NCBI GenBank assembly: GCA_029883265.1
Contig: JAOUJM010000024.1
Coordinates: forward strand, 1-32,630
Direction of reading: 5' to 3'
From: Gammaproteobacteria bacterium
Lineage (GTDB): Bacteria > Pseudomonadota > Gammaproteobacteria > S012-40
Length of the DNA: 32,630 nucleotides
Below are positions 1 through 9,584 of this stretch, in pieces. The position numbers and the translations under genes were made by a program. A model generated the notes under the pieces. It was given only the letters and a program-made list of their open reading frames with translations. It was not told the origin of the DNA and did no database searches. Position 1 is the stretch's first letter. Each line of letters begins with the position of its first letter.

Positions 1-819
1 CTTGGCTTCTTCCGCCATCATGGTTTTTGGATTATCAAAATGTTTTTGCCACAAATTGATTAAAGCATAAGGAGCTGGATAATGTTCTTTGCGGGCTTTT
101 TTCGCAACTTGCTTGCGCATCATTTTAGCAAGTTGAGGACGGATAAAAACATTGTTCGTCAATTTTTGTAAACGTGAAAGTTTGCGCGGTTTGGGTTTTT
201 CAATAACAACCGTACGAGCGGCCGATAACATTTGCCGAGTAGGCACGGCATAGTCAACCATTCCCAGTTTTTTTGCTTTGCGAGCGTTAACGGGTTTGCC
301 GGTTAGCATTAAATCCATAGCGGCAGGTGCACCAATCAAACGTGGCAGACGAACAGAACCGCCAAAACCAGGGTGAATGCCTAATTGGATTTCGGGAAGT
401 GATAACGTAGTTTTTGGGCCATCATCAACAATGCGATAACGGCAGGCTAAAGCCAACTCCATGCCACCACCCATGCAAAAACCATGGATCAAAGCGACCG
501 TTGGACAACGTAAGGCTTCAATTTTATTCAGTATTGATTGGCCGCGTGTAATGTGCTTGACGGCTTCTTCCATATCTTTGATTTGCGTAAATTCTTTGAT
601 ATCCGCGCCCGCGATAAAACCAGATTTTTTATCTGATACGAACACGACACCCAAAGGCGGTGTAGCCGATGCGATTTCATCCAGAATGGTTTCCAGTTCT
701 TCCAAGACTTCAACACAAAGCACATTTGCACTAGCATTTTGTTGGTCCAAGTGCAGCCATAAAACGCCATCTTCATCCGCTTCCGGTTTCCAATGTTTGT
801 ACGACGATGTATGTGACAT
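1..819 (-). CDS. fadJ: FadJ-type fatty acid oxidation multifunctional protein, N-terminal part (cut by window edge)
   Basis: This is the N-terminal 273 residues of a 3-hydroxyacyl-CoA dehydrogenase/enoyl-CoA hydratase alpha subunit; the reading frame is open to base 1. It starts MSHTSSYKHWKPEADED at the ATG at 819-817. The crotonase domain is visible: FIAGADIKEF and GFCMGGGMELALACRYR form the oxyanion hole, LPEIQLGIHPGFGG carries the second catalytic Glu, and RLPRLIGAPAAMDLMLTGK follows. These match the FadJ/FadB hydratase region, which hydrates 2-enoyl-CoA; the family's NAD-dependent dehydrogenase part would lie beyond the edge. The gene begins 10 bases after the thiolase stop on the same strand, so it is the third gene of a fadE-thiolase-hydratase operon. 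I prefer fadJ over fadB because the thiolase precedes it, as in fadIJ. The enoyl-CoA hydratase call is firm; the J/B choice is not. Confidence 0.9.
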   Translation of the reverse strand, partial: MSHTSSYKHWKPEADEDGVLWLHLDQQNASANVLCVEVLEELETILDEIASATPPLGVVFVSDKKSGFIAGADIKEFTQIKDMEEAVKHITRGQSILNKIEALRCPTVALIHGFCMGGGMELALACRYRIVDDGPKTTLSLPEIQLGIHPGFGGSVRLPRLIGAPAAMDLMLTGKPVNARKAKKLGMVDYAVPTRQMLSAARTVVIEKPKPRKLSRLQKLTNNVFIRPQLAKMMRKQVAKKARKEHYPAPYALINLWQKHFDNPKTMMAEEAK

Positions 820-829
820 GTTGTTACCC

Positions 830-2134
830 CTAAACCCTTTCTATTAACATTGCGCCACCTTGACCACCACCGATACATAAGCTGGCCATACCACGAGTTG
901 TGTTGGTTCGTTCTAGTGTTCTTAATAAATGTAGAACAATTCGTGCGCCACTGGCACCAACAGGATGACCTATGCTAATACCTCCACCGTCGACATTTAG
1001 TTTATCGCGTGGTATCTCGCCTAGTGCACCACTAATACCAATTTCATTTTTACAATAAGCATCATCTTTCCAGGCTTCAACACAGGCCATAACCTGGGTA
1101 GCGAAAGCTTCATTGATTTCCCAATAATCAATGTCTTCAATTTTTAAGTCTTGACGATCCATTATTGGTGCCATGGAATGTGCAGGGCCAAGGCCCATGT
1201 GTGCAGGGTCAAGGCCTGCCCATTCTGCATCAATGATTTTGGCTACTGGTTTTAAGTTGTATTTTTTAACTGCGTCTTCACTGGCGAGGATTAACCATGC
1301 CGCTCCATCGGTAATCTGTGCAGCATTACCAGCCGTTACTTTGCCAAATTTCCGGTCAAAAACAGGTTTGAGTTTGGATAATCCCGTCATATCTGAATCA
1401 CGACGTACACCGTCATCAGCATTATAGACTTTGCCTTTACTATCATAAATCGTAACAATTTCATCCAAATGACCATTATCTTGAGCACTGGCTAAGCGAC
1501 GATGGCTCTCAACTGAAAAAGCATCCATGTCGGAACGAGAAATATTAAAACGATGAGCAAGATTTTCTGCGGTTTGTCCCATATTCAAACCAACCACTGG
1601 ATCGGTTAAACCACGAATTAAACCAATGACAGGTTTTAAATGTTTACCGCGCAATTTAGCGATCATGGATAGCTTTGCAAAAGGTGTTTTGGCGCGTTGT
1701 AAATCTGCGAGCCAATTAACCATGTGTAAATTATATAAAATTGGTGCATGGCTCATGCTCTCAATACCGCCAGCCATGACCAAGTCTGAACGACCAGTGG
1801 CAATGTTTAATGCTGCGCAATCCAGTGACTGTAGCCCTGAAGCACAATTGCGTTGAACAGTCCATGCAGGAACTTTTTCGCCACATTCCATGCGTAGAGC
1901 TGCTACCCGTGCTATATTAACTTCGTCGGGTCCTGGCATGACACATCCTGCAATCACCTCATCCAAATCAGATGGTTCAAATGGTTGACGATCTAATAGT
2001 GGTCGACCTGCGCTGACCGCCAAGTCAATCGCGACAAAAGGGCCTGGTCTGCCTCGCGCTTTTAAGAAGGGCGTGCGTGCACCATCGATAAGATAGACGG
2101 TTCTACCCGGCAGATTTGTTTTCTTTGCCGCCAC
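830..2134 (-). CDS. fadI: FadI-type acetyl-CoA C-acyltransferase (3-ketoacyl-CoA thiolase)
   Basis: This thiolase of 434 residues carries out the last step of beta-oxidation, cleaving 3-ketoacyl-CoA with CoA. The nucleophilic Cys lies in VQRNCASGLQ. The C-terminal active site is also present: EINEAFATQ, GGGISIGHPVGASGARI with the catalytic His, and SLCIGGGQGGAML with the second Cys. Length matches FadI (436 in E. coli). The start is a GTG at 2134-2132 that lies inside the end of fadE, a 32-base overlap. It is supported by a strong ribosome-binding site (AAGGAG, complement of 2142-2147) seven bases upstream, so the overlap is probably real and implies translational coupling. The FadJ-like gene follows 10 bases downstream. 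Thiolase function is certain. It could also be annotated as a generic acetyl-CoA acetyltransferase, since FadI-specific identity is inferred from length and context. Confidence 0.9.
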   Translation of the reverse strand: MAAKKTNLPGRTVYLIDGARTPFLKARGRPGPFVAIDLAVSAGRPLLDRQPFEPSDLDEVIAGCVMPGPDEVNIARVAALRMECGEKVPAWTVQRNCASGLQSLDCAALNIATGRSDLVMAGGIESMSHAPILYNLHMVNWLADLQRAKTPFAKLSMIAKLRGKHLKPVIGLIRGLTDPVVGLNMGQTAENLAHRFNISRSDMDAFSVESHRRLASAQDNGHLDEIVTIYDSKGKVYNADDGVRRDSDMTGLSKLKPVFDRKFGKVTAGNAAQITDGAAWLILASEDAVKKYNLKPVAKIIDAEWAGLDPAHMGLGPAHSMAPIMDRQDLKIEDIDYWEINEAFATQVMACVEAWKDDAYCKNEIGISGALGEIPRDKLNVDGGGISIGHPVGASGARIVLHLLRTLERTNTTRGMASLCIGGGQGGAMLIERV

Positions 2135-4583
2135 TTGGCTTCTCCTTTTTCACATTGAATTTAAATTGATTTGCTTCAAAATCATCGACTGCGATAATTT
2201 CTTTGCGTAATTCGTTATATTCTTTGAAACGCTGATACTCCAAATCATTAATAATGCCTTTTTCTTTGGCTTCAAGTGATAAAGTATCCAAGTCTAAACC
2301 TTTAAGTGTGCCTTTTTTACGTTCTCGGTACATTCGTTTTTCAATCACGTCCATTTCATCAACCATTGTTAGCGCCGCTTCCAAACGACCGAGTGGTTCA
2401 TCTAGGGATGAGGGCACGTAAATTCCATGGGTTAAACGATCACGGGCACTAGAGGGTGCCAGTAACAAGCGTGCAACTTTGCGTCCTAAACGGTCACTAG
2501 GCGGATTCACCACACGACCTAGAGGAAAGACAAGTAAGCGCAACGCAATGCCTAACCAACGATTCGCAAAATTACTCATAATGCCGTAAAGCGCTTCTTG
2601 AATGTCATACAGACATTGTTCACATGCCCATCGCACTAAGGGTAAATCCGCATTGGGTCGACCTTGTTCTTCATAACGTTTAAGTGTGGCCGAGGCTAAA
2701 TACAATTGACTTAAGACGTCTGCTAAACGTCCAGAAATTTTTTCTTTGCGTTTTAGCGCACCACCATAAGTTAACATGGCTACATCGGCGATAAAGGCAA
2801 ATGCTGCGCTAAAGCGGGTTAGATGTTGATAGTAGCGCTCGGTTGGCCCAACCATTGGCACCAAAGTCATACGCGACGCAGTGAGGCCTAAATAAATTGT
2901 TCGTGCGGCATTTTGTAAGGTGAAACCGATATGCCCACGAATAGCATTATCAAATGTTCTTGATGCTTTCGAAAAATCTTCTTCGGCAGCCGCTTGCATT
3001 TCCGCTAACACATAGGGATGGCAACGAATAGCGCCTTGTCCAAAAATAATCATACTGCGCGTTAAAATATTTGCACCTTCCACGGTAATACTTATAGGGA
3101 TGGCTTGGTAAATTTTTCCGATCATATTGTGAGGACCTAAACAGATAGCTGAGCCCCCTTGCACATCCATGGCATCGTTGATCGCTTTGCGCATTCGTTC
3201 GGTTAGATTATATTTTAAAATCGCTGAAGGTACTGAAGGACTTTCCCCTTGATCCAATGCACTTGCTGTCATACTGCGTGCGGCATCGAGCATGTAAGCA
3301 TAACCGCCCATGCGTGCAAGCGGTTCTTCTACACCTTCAAAATAACCAATTGGTAATTTAAATTGTTTACGTATGCGAGAATAAGCACCAATGGCACGGC
3401 TCACATATTTAGTTCCACCAACACTCAGTGCAGGCAATGAAATCGAACGACCGGCAGCAAGACATTCCATTAACATACGCCAACCATTACCGATTTGTTT
3501 TTGCCCACCGATAACCCAGTCCATAGGAATGAATACATCATCGCCAGAGTTCGGACCGTTTTGAAATGCAATGCCTAAAGGATGGTGACGTCGACCGATA
3601 TTAACGCCTTCGTGATTTGTGGGGATTAGTGCGCAGGTAATACCCAAATCCTCTTTGCTACCCACTAAATGATCAGGATCACGGGTTTGAAAGGCTAATC
3701 CTAAAACTGTCGCCACCGGACCTAAAGTGATGTATCGTTTGTTCCATGTCACCCGAATACCGAGCACATCTTTTTCGCCTTTGAAATCTTGTTTGCAAAT
3801 AATTCCTAGATCGGGAATACCACCCGCATCACTGCCAGCTTCTGGACTAGTCAAGGCGAAGCAGGGCACTTCTTTACCAATCGCGAGATTAGCCAAATAT
3901 TGGTCTTTTTGTTTTTGTGTACCATAACGCATCAACAATTCAGCCGGACCTAATGAGTTTGGTACCATAATCGAAACCGCAGCTGCAATACTGCGGCTGG
4001 CAACTTTTGTCACTACACAGGAATGCCCAAAGTGTGAAAAACCCAAACCGCCTTGTTCTTCGGGAATGATCATGCCAAAAAATTTATTATCTTTTATGAA
4101 TTTCCAAACATCTTCGGGAAGGTCGTTTAGTTCTTGACTGATTTCCCAGTCATTGATCATGGCACATAGTTCTTCCACCGGGCCGTCAATGAATGCTTGT
4201 TCTTTATCGGATAAACGTGCGGCAGGGTAGTGGAGCAATTTATTCCAGTCAGGGTTACCACTGAACAAATCGCCATCCCACCAAACCGTGCCTGCTTCCA
4301 AGGCATCTTTTTCCGTTTGAGACATAGCTGGAAGAATTTTTTTGAAAAAACGTAATAAATGATCGGTGATTAATACCGTGCGCAAAGAAGATATATTTAG
4401 CACTGCAGCGCCAATAATGTAGGACAACCAAATCAGACCGAGAAAAAATGAATAAATATGTTCACTAAAGAAAACGGTATAAATCAATAAAAAAGCGCCA
4501 TAGGCAGCGGTCCAACCAAACAGGCTAATGCCTTGATAGGCGAGTATCCCGGACAATAAAATGAGTAGGGCCAAGGTAATCAT
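2103..4583 (-). CDS. fadE: Acyl-CoA dehydrogenase FadE
   Basis: The 826-residue FAD-dependent acyl-CoA dehydrogenase introduces the first double bond of beta-oxidation. Length matches the large FadE class (814 in E. coli), not the roughly 380-residue family members. Residues 1 to about 75 are hydrophobic (two or three membrane segments starting MITLALLILLSGILAY), implying inner-membrane association. The dehydrogenase core shows LTSPEAGSDAGGIPD, AAGRSISLPALS and the helical C-terminal half with VQGGSAICLGPHN. The tail is long and charged (KKEKPSGGKENKSAG). The start ATG at 4583 is preceded by GAGG (complement of 4594-4597). The gene heads an operon with the overlapping thiolase and a FadJ-like gene. 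A CAAAC-N3-GTTTG palindrome covers its ribosome-binding site and may be a PsrA-type operator. The identification is secure. Confidence 0.95.
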   Translation of the reverse strand: MITLALLILLSGILAYQGISLFGWTAAYGAFLLIYTVFFSEHIYSFFLGLIWLSYIIGAAVLNISSLRTVLITDHLLRFFKKILPAMSQTEKDALEAGTVWWDGDLFSGNPDWNKLLHYPAARLSDKEQAFIDGPVEELCAMINDWEISQELNDLPEDVWKFIKDNKFFGMIIPEEQGGLGFSHFGHSCVVTKVASRSIAAAVSIMVPNSLGPAELLMRYGTQKQKDQYLANLAIGKEVPCFALTSPEAGSDAGGIPDLGIICKQDFKGEKDVLGIRVTWNKRYITLGPVATVLGLAFQTRDPDHLVGSKEDLGITCALIPTNHEGVNIGRRHHPLGIAFQNGPNSGDDVFIPMDWVIGGQKQIGNGWRMLMECLAAGRSISLPALSVGGTKYVSRAIGAYSRIRKQFKLPIGYFEGVEEPLARMGGYAYMLDAARSMTASALDQGESPSVPSAILKYNLTERMRKAINDAMDVQGGSAICLGPHNMIGKIYQAIPISITVEGANILTRSMIIFGQGAIRCHPYVLAEMQAAAEEDFSKASRTFDNAIRGHIGFTLQNAARTIYLGLTASRMTLVPMVGPTERYYQHLTRFSAAFAFIADVAMLTYGGALKRKEKISGRLADVLSQLYLASATLKRYEEQGRPNADLPLVRWACEQCLYDIQEALYGIMSNFANRWLGIALRLLVFPLGRVVNPPSDRLGRKVARLLLAPSSARDRLTHGIYVPSSLDEPLGRLEAALTMVDEMDVIEKRMYRERKKGTLKGLDLDTLSLEAKEKGIINDLEYQRFKEYNELRKEIIAVDDFEANQFKFNVKKEKPSGGKENKSAG

Positions 4584-4588
4584 TAACT

Positions 4589-4601
4589 CAAACCTCGTTT
4601 G
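4589..4601. promoter_or_regulatory. Possible PsrA-type palindrome at the fadE ribosome-binding site
   Basis: The 13-base sequence CAAACCTCGTTTG is a perfect CAAAC/GTTTG inverted repeat with a 3-base centre, ending six bases before the fadE ATG. It fits the published G/CAAAC-N2-4-GTTTG/C pattern of the fatty-acid-responsive TetR regulator PsrA of Pseudomonas. The centre also supplies the GAGG ribosome-binding site of fadE, so the match could partly be chance. The position would fit repression by roadblock. No psrA gene is in the window. Confidence 0.4.
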
Positions 4602-4858
4602 TTAGAGAGTGATGTTTTACTTTGGGGAATATATACATTGCAAATCCTTTCTGAGCGGTTCACCGGTGTTTCCCAAAATCCCTGGTTGCGTGCGCCAACA
4701 TCTATCATGAACAGCGCTACGGCTTTGCGTAATCGGGTGACTCTCATTGTTTCCGCCTGTTGTCGTCATGCATACTGCGTTTGTAGCGGCAAACAAAATC
4801 CTTTTCTTTACATTATAACGTTTAGAGTCATCTTTTTAATACAATTCCTAAACCGGAT

Positions 4859-5989
4859 CTAAGTAAATTTTTTAATTAACTCGATAGCCTGTTTTAATCT
4901 ATCACGGGGTGTGTAGTAATGCGGTGAGAAGCGAATATTGCCACCTCGTAGAGCAGCAAAAACACCTTGTTGAGTTAGATGCTCAAACAGGACTTTTGAT
5001 TCAATTTTTTGTGGAAAAAAGCTGACAATTCCAGCATACCGGTTTGCGTCGGTGTTTGTAACTAGATTTAATTTATGGTTATTATTAATTTCCTCAAATA
5101 AAAACTCGGAGTTTTGTTTAATTTTTGATTCGATTTTTTCCATACCTACTTGTTCGATGAGTCCAAGACTGGCATTTAATGCATGAACACCAAGCATATT
5201 GGGACTGCCACATTCAAAACGACGTGCGCTTTTGGCGATTTGCCAATTTTTATTATCGAAATCACCCATTTGTTCGACCATATGCCAACCAAATTGGTTT
5301 AATTTTAAACGATCTTTGGCTTGAGGTGAGCAATAAAAGAGCGCTAATCCTTCAGCTGCCATCATCCATTTATGACCGTCGGCAATAACAAAATCTGCCA
5401 TGCATGCTTGAACATCAATTGTGTGTGCACCTATGCTCTGAATAGCATCCACCACAAAAATAATATTATTTTCTCGGCAGTATTTTCCTAATGTATTGAG
5501 ATCAATTTTCAATCCAGTCGCATATTGCACCGAACTAATCGATAATAGGCGCGTATGTTGATCAATTGCATTGATTAGTGCTTGTTCAGGTGACTCCGAA
5601 CTTAACAAATTGACTTGCTTAAAATCTACGCCTCGGTTTTTTAACGATTCCCAGATAATTCGATTCGATGGAAATTCTTCATCGCTTGAAACAATATTGT
5701 CGCCATGATTCCAATCCAGACCATAGGCAATAATTGAAAGTCCTTCTGAGGTATTCTTTAATAAAGCAATGTCATCAGTGTGGTTTGCATTGATTAAACG
5801 ACAACATTTTTCTCTTAATTCAGCTTCGGTTTTTAGCCAACGTGGATAGTGCAAAGAACCAACGCGTGCGTTTTCCTCGGCGAAGCGTTGCACAGCGTTT
5901 ACAGTGCACGCAGGCCAGGGAGAAACCGCTGCATGGTTCAAATAAATCAGATTAGGGTCAAGATTCCACTGGGATTCTATGCTTGTCAT
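4859..5989 (-). CDS. Aminotransferase class V-fold PLP enzyme
   Basis: This 376-residue fold-type I PLP enzyme belongs to the class V group (NifS, cysteine desulfurase and isopenicillin N epimerase-like). The N-terminus reads YLNHAAVSPWP, the usual start of this group. The Asp pairing with the PLP ring lies in IIFVVDAIQSIGAHTID. The Schiff-base Lys is about residue 207 in VIADGHKWMMAAEG. The C-terminal domain ends with GGNIRFSPHYYTPRDRLKQAIELIKKF. No cysteine sits in the position expected for the persulfide loop of a housekeeping IscS, so epimerase-like or other lyase activity is as likely as desulfurase. It is a single gene, 275 bases from fadE and transcribed the same way, and substrate cannot be told from sequence. 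Family is sure, function unknown. Confidence 0.85.
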   Translation of the reverse strand: MTSIESQWNLDPNLIYLNHAAVSPWPACTVNAVQRFAEENARVGSLHYPRWLKTEAELREKCCRLINANHTDDIALLKNTSEGLSIIAYGLDWNHGDNIVSSDEEFPSNRIIWESLKNRGVDFKQVNLLSSESPEQALINAIDQHTRLLSISSVQYATGLKIDLNTLGKYCRENNIIFVVDAIQSIGAHTIDVQACMADFVIADGHKWMMAAEGLALFYCSPQAKDRLKLNQFGWHMVEQMGDFDNKNWQIAKSARRFECGSPNMLGVHALNASLGLIEQVGMEKIESKIKQNSEFLFEEINNNHKLNLVTNTDANRYAGIVSFFPQKIESKVLFEHLTQQGVFAALRGGNIRFSPHYYTPRDRLKQAIELIKKFT

Positions 5990-6259
5990 TTAAAAAGCCA
6001 CTCATTTGGGTGTCAGGCAGTGTATACATTTTTATACTGATAGAACAATAAGCGTTATTCATCCACTGCTTGAATTTATCTGAGTGAAATACTACACTGT
6101 TTCTACACGTGGGGAATTTCTCTAAATAAAAAAACGTTTAATAGACGACTTCCAGATAAACACACAGAAGCAGAAATTTTCCGCGTGAACGGCTAGCAGT
6201 AGACGTTGAATTTTTGCGTGTGCCACAGGGGATAGGCATAACAAGCGGGGAAGGGAATC

Positions 6260-9181
6260 ATGGCACTTTTTGTCCGTAGGGCAGGTTCGTGCTGGATCTT
6301 AAGTTTATTTTTATTTGCGCAAACTGCGTTAGCGGCATTGCTACCTCCGGATATTAATGCCCCAAGTGATGGTTTTCTCGTCAAATTCAAAGCTGATACG
6401 ATTCGTAGTAGCCAAGTTCATACCTTGAGTACACTCGGTTTAAGCTCGCAACGACAATTCAATCTAGTCAGTGGTCTTTCCTTAGTAAGTGCTGCCCCGG
6501 GTCAGGACAAGCTTTCCATTCTTACCACCTTACAAAACAATGCCAATATTGAGTATGTGGAACCGAATTATTTAATTTCGGTTAATCTCACACCAAATGA
6601 CCCACGCTTTAGTGATCAATATGCACTAAATAATATCGGACAGACCAATGGCACCAGTGATGCGGATGTCGATGCGCTTGAAGCCTGGAATATTAGCAGT
6701 GGCAACGAAGTATTAGTTGCTGTACTGGATACTGGAGTGGATTATAATCACCCAGATTTACGCGCTAATATTTGGGCTAATCCTAACGAAACAATTAACG
6801 GTATCGACGATGATAATAACGGCTATGTCGACGACATACGCGGTTGGGATTTCGCCAATTCCGATAATGATCCATTCGATGATCATATGCATGGTACTCA
6901 TGTTTCAGGCATTATCGCAGCCGTAGGAAATAATGGAATCGGCGTTACGGGTGTTAACTGGCGCGCTAAAATAATTCCATTGAAATTTATTTCCGATGTG
7001 GGGATTGGTTCCACAGCAAATGCGATTCTCGCGCTTGAATATGCGGTTAATATGGGTGCGCGCATTTCAAACTCCTCCTGGGGAGGTGGTCCTTTTAGTC
7101 AGGCGCTATTTGATGCAATTCAAGCGGCCAATCAGGCGGGGCATTTATTTGTCGCAGCGGCGGGTAATGATGGATTGGATGCAAATGCTCCGGGAGGACA
7201 ATTGCATTATCCATCGTCATTTAATTTACCCAATATCATTTCGGTTGCAGCAAGTAACGACTTTGATCAATTGGCAAGTTTTTCAAATTACGGTGTGGTG
7301 TCGGTTGATTTAGCAGCACCTGGTTTTCAAATTCTCAGTACCTTGCCTAATGGCGTTTATAATCCAATGAGTGGTACGTCGATGGCATCACCAATGGTCG
7401 CAGGTGCCGCAAGTTTGATTTTATCAGTGGCACCGAATTTAAGCGTGGCACAATTACGCGCCACCTTACTCGACAATGTCGATGTTAAGGCTAATTTAAA
7501 TGGATTTGTTGCTACCGCTGGACGCTTGAATGTTTTTAATAGTCTACAAACCTTAGCAAGCAATTTAAGTGTGTCACCGCAAACAGCTACACTTGGCGTA
7601 GATTCCAGTCTTGCATTTCAAGTGGCTGGTGGACGTGCGCCTTACACGTGGACGCTCTCCAATACAAGTTTGGCACAAATTAATTCCGCCAGCGGTGTGT
7701 TAAGTCCTTTTGCTCCTGGTGTAGTGCAAGTCATTGTCACTGACAGTTTAGGCAACACAGCACGTTCAGGAGACATACGAATTTTGCAAGTGATGGTGCA
7801 GCCGCAAACGGCTACGATCACCATTGGGCAACAACTCAACTTTAGTGCCAGTGGTGGTGTTGCTCCATATGCTTGGCAAAGTAGCGCGCCACTTGTTGCC
7901 AATATTGATCCGCAAAGTGGAGTACTTACTGCAAACTCGCCGGGGCAAGTCAGTGTTACAGTTGTTGATGCCAATGGTATCAATGGTCGTAGTCAGTTTA
8001 TCAACATCATGCCGACGGCCGCGCTTAATCTAGCACCACGAAATGCCACGTTGGCGCCAAATGAAGGCATGGTATTTAGTGTGAGTGGTGGTATAGCACC
8101 CTATGTTTGGAATAGCTCAGATCCCATCGTTGCAAGCATTAATCAAAATGGATTATTAAGCGCACATCAGGCCGGTACAACCGTTGTTAGTGTGAGTGAC
8201 GCGCTGGGCAATTCAATCAGTACTAATTCGATTGCGGTGCAGTCACTCGGCGTTACTTTAAGCGTTTCTGAATTACAAATTAACCAAACCATTGTTCTAG
8301 ACGCGACTGGTGGTACTCCACCCTATCAATGGCGGGTGACCAACTCCGCTGTTGCGAGCATTGATAATAGTGGCGTTTTGACTGGACTGAGTCCCGGTTT
8401 GGTGCGCGTATTTATTATGGATGCAACCGGTCAGCGTGGACAATCAACTCCTGTCTTGATTACTGAATCACAACTGTTAACATTTTCACCACGTAGTGCC
8501 ATTCTCAAACCGAGTGAATCAATTTTATTGACTGTCTCCGGTGGCACACCACCTTATATTTGGGAGAGTGACAATACGGCAGTATTAGCTATCGATGCAA
8601 ACACCAATATGTTATCGGCGCAAGGTGTCGGTTTTGCGAGTTTAAAATTATTTGATGCAAGCGGTGCTAGCGCGAGTTCTAATTTGTTTGAAGTGCGTGA
8701 AATTAATGTTACACCAGCGAGTTTTAGTTTATTGCTTGGCGAGACGCTAAATTTTTCTGCGAGCGGTGGTCGTGCTCCCTATACTTGGTCAATTAAAGAA
8801 TCTGCCGTGGCCAGTATCGATAATTCCGGACTCGCCACTAGTCGCAGCATCGGTGGTTTTACTGTGGTTGCAACCGATGTTGATGGCGTTGAAGGCAGTA
8901 GTGGTTTGATAACTGTAACTGACGGTAGTGCGCCAGCGACGCATGAACTTTTGGTATTGCCCAATACTGCAACCTTGTCTGCGCGTGGCAGTGGTATTCA
9001 ATTTATTGCAAATGGTGGTGTAGCGCCGTATAGCTTCAGTTTGAGTAATACTGCTGTGGGTAGCATTAATGCAAATTCAGGTCAGTTTACGCCAAATCGC
9101 AATACAACAGGAACAACCACCATCATCCTAAAAGATGGTGATGGTCATGTTATTGAGTCTGGAACGATTTCAGTTTTATGA
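6260..9181 (+). CDS. Secreted S8 subtilase with seven C-terminal Ig-like (Big-type) repeats
   Basis: A 973-residue secreted serine protease. A signal peptide (residues 1 to about 25, ending QTALAALL) is followed by an I9-like propeptide (FLVKFKADTIRSS to IEYVEPNY, about 35-110). The subtilisin catalytic triad is complete: Asp157 in VAVLDTGVDYNHP, His211 in HMHGTHVSG and Ser374 in GTSMASPMVAG; the oxyanion Asn is in AAAGNDG. From about residue 430 to the end there are seven repeats of roughly 75-83 residues, each containing GG-x-x-PY-x-W/F (near residues 456, 530, 608, 683, 760, 835 and 918) followed by A-x-I-N/D-x-x-x-G-x-L and a V-x-D-x-x-G strand. These resemble bacterial Ig-like (Big2-type) domains. 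The ATG at 6260 has an upstream GGGGAAGGGA. It stands alone, convergent with the next gene. The repeat stalk suggests a surface-held or large extracellular enzyme; substrate unknown. Confidence 0.93.
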   Translation: MALFVRRAGSCWILSLFLFAQTALAALLPPDINAPSDGFLVKFKADTIRSSQVHTLSTLGLSSQRQFNLVSGLSLVSAAPGQDKLSILTTLQNNANIEYVEPNYLISVNLTPNDPRFSDQYALNNIGQTNGTSDADVDALEAWNISSGNEVLVAVLDTGVDYNHPDLRANIWANPNETINGIDDDNNGYVDDIRGWDFANSDNDPFDDHMHGTHVSGIIAAVGNNGIGVTGVNWRAKIIPLKFISDVGIGSTANAILALEYAVNMGARISNSSWGGGPFSQALFDAIQAANQAGHLFVAAAGNDGLDANAPGGQLHYPSSFNLPNIISVAASNDFDQLASFSNYGVVSVDLAAPGFQILSTLPNGVYNPMSGTSMASPMVAGAASLILSVAPNLSVAQLRATLLDNVDVKANLNGFVATAGRLNVFNSLQTLASNLSVSPQTATLGVDSSLAFQVAGGRAPYTWTLSNTSLAQINSASGVLSPFAPGVVQVIVTDSLGNTARSGDIRILQVMVQPQTATITIGQQLNFSASGGVAPYAWQSSAPLVANIDPQSGVLTANSPGQVSVTVVDANGINGRSQFINIMPTAALNLAPRNATLAPNEGMVFSVSGGIAPYVWNSSDPIVASINQNGLLSAHQAGTTVVSVSDALGNSISTNSIAVQSLGVTLSVSELQINQTIVLDATGGTPPYQWRVTNSAVASIDNSGVLTGLSPGLVRVFIMDATGQRGQSTPVLITESQLLTFSPRSAILKPSESILLTVSGGTPPYIWESDNTAVLAIDANTNMLSAQGVGFASLKLFDASGASASSNLFEVREINVTPASFSLLLGETLNFSASGGRAPYTWSIKESAVASIDNSGLATSRSIGGFTVVATDVDGVEGSSGLITVTDGSAPATHELLVLPNTATLSARGSGIQFIANGGVAPYSFSLSNTAVGSINANSGQFTPNRNTTGTTTIILKDGDGHVIESGTISVL

Positions 9182-9189
9182 TTTGAGGC

Positions 9190-9459
9190 TTAGCAAAAAC
9201 AATAATTGTCACAGCCTAAATCAGTGACCTGTTTTTTACAGAAATTCTTCTTGGCTAATATGCTAGCAGGAATAGAATCTGGATTGGCAATGAGTTCGTT
9301 ACGCACTACTGCGGTGAAATCGTCACCTTCAATATTGGTTATCTCTGTCCAAAATTGATAACCACTTTCTTGGACTTGCACGTAACATCCTGGCCCAAGA
9401 TTCTCTAATTCATCCGATGATAGAGCAGGGGTGTGTTGACTAGTTTCGGATTCGCTCAT
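9190..9459 (-). CDS. Small acidic protein of unknown function
   Basis: An 89-residue protein that I cannot assign. The N-terminal 25 residues are acidic and Ser-rich. The middle reads GPGCYVQVQESGYQFWTEI followed by TNIEGDDFTAVVRNEL, a strand-rich pattern like a small beta-barrel or SH3-like fold. The end is Cys-rich (KKNFCKKQVTDLGCDNYCFC, five cysteines with one earlier). A good ribosome-binding site, GGGGAG, lies eight bases before the ATG at 9459, which supports a real gene. There is no signal peptide, so it is probably cytoplasmic. It ends eight bases from the subtilase stop, tail to tail, and lies downstream of the SBBP protein on the same strand with a gap of about 125 bases. Confidence 0.65.
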   Translation of the reverse strand: MSESETSQHTPALSSDELENLGPGCYVQVQESGYQFWTEITNIEGDDFTAVVRNELIANPDSIPASILAKKNFCKKQVTDLGCDNYCFC

Positions 9460-9584
9460 GATTTGCTCCCCTGGCGAGTTTTTATGATAAAAGCTAAATA
9501 CGGCTGCAGGTTAAGCGTTTTTCACAAAAACATCAAGTTTTTTACTTATTTTGTTCTACTTTAACCAAAACAAGGCCTTTTTGA

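Noticed and set aside
528-878. 116-codon open frame on the minus strand overlapping the FadJ-like start and the thiolase end
   Set aside because: It lies out of frame with two clearly conserved genes on the same strand; a shadow frame.
4599-4862. Open frame of 87 codons on the plus strand in the gap upstream of fadE
   Set aside because: No ribosome-binding site, no recognisable domain, and it covers the promoter region of fadE; composition looks like non-coding DNA.
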